Origin: Candidatus Bathyarchaeota archaeon
GTDB taxonomy: Archaea; Thermoproteota; Bathyarchaeia; 40CM-2-53-6
Length of the DNA stretch: 12,687 nt
Direction: 5' to 3'
NCBI GenBank assembly: GCA_005882955.1
Contig: VBBB01000155.1
Span: forward strand, 1 to 12,687
In this document: positions 12,639-12,687 of the stretch, in pieces
Layout of the letters: each line of letters starts with the position of its first letter
How positions within the stretch are numbered: position 1 is the first letter of the stretch
Translations under genes and position numbers: made by a program
Notes under the pieces: generated by a model
Told to the model about the DNA's origin: nothing
What the model saw: the letters and a program-made list of their open reading frames with translations, nothing else
Database searches by the model: none

Positions 12639-12687
12639 ATGGTGGTCTTGGTCTCCCCTGGGCTAGACGAGGCTCGTTTGGAACTAG
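12639..12687 (+). CDS. Possible first codons of a plus-strand gene running off the right edge
   Basis: From ATG 12639 a frame reads MVVLVSPGLDEARLEL and is still open at the window end. A TATA-like TGATATATTG (12592-12601) lies about 43 bases upstream, giving a leader of about 17 bases. The other plus-strand frames close quickly. Sixteen codons are too few to name a family or to be sure it is a gene. Confidence 0.25.
   Translation, partial: MVVLVSPGLDEARLEL

Noticed and set aside
1..12687. CRISPR arrays, tRNA or rRNA genes, insertion sequences
   Set aside because: No spaced direct repeats, cloverleaf-like segments, rRNA-like stretches or transposase frames were seen.

Overview
This window looks like a stretch of chromosome from a mesophilic or moderately thermophilic archaeon, most likely of the Thermoproteota and perhaps the heterotrophic side of the Nitrososphaeria or Bathyarchaeia. 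The evidence is a transketolase split into two genes, an Sm-like archaeal RNA-binding protein, a small AbrB-type regulator and a tiny zinc-binding protein. Many genes start with TTG (six of fifteen here), and TATA-like boxes repeatedly lie 30-40 bases before the start codon, which implies very short leaders. The lineage is inferred from gene style; no rRNA or other decisive marker is present. I saw no tRNA, rRNA, CRISPR array or insertion sequence, and no sign of recent transfer.

Left part (1-5270): an electron-transfer and acyl-CoA oxidation region. The end of etfA (ETF alpha subunit) enters from the left on the plus strand. Facing it are six minus-strand genes: an acyl-CoA dehydrogenase, a two-helix membrane protein with a cytoplasmic-type zinc ribbon, a helix-turn-helix-like protein, fixC, fixX, and a 116-residue protein of unknown function. 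Together they make a plausible route acyl-CoA -> acyl-CoA dehydrogenase -> ETF -> FixC/FixX -> membrane quinone. FixX lacks one of the cysteines that normally bind its second iron-sulphur cluster.

Middle (5271-9129): a divergent intergenic region holds a previously easy-to-miss 54-residue AbrB-like gene. It is followed by a compact operon: a PfkB/HldE-like sugar kinase homologue, transketolase N half, transketolase C half and a transaldolase of the short TalC type. This is the non-oxidative pentose phosphate pathway, which interconverts pentose, tetrose and heptose phosphates. The kinase homologue keeps its sugar-binding half but has a rewritten catalytic loop (NAVGVRD where the family has DVTGAGD), so it may be a sugar-phosphate sensor, an altered kinase or a pseudoenzyme. 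This is the most interesting item in the window.

Right part (9130-12687): pyrG (CTP synthase) with an ECF-transporter S component 19 bases behind it. These converge without any gap on an Sm-like protein gene. Upstream of that gene lie a 44-residue CxH...CxxC zinc protein, a class I SAM methyltransferase, and possibly the first codons of a plus-strand gene running off the right edge. Three promoter regions (acyl-CoA dehydrogenase, pfkB-like operon, pyrG) carry short perfect inverted repeats on or beside the presumed TATA box and are candidate operators.
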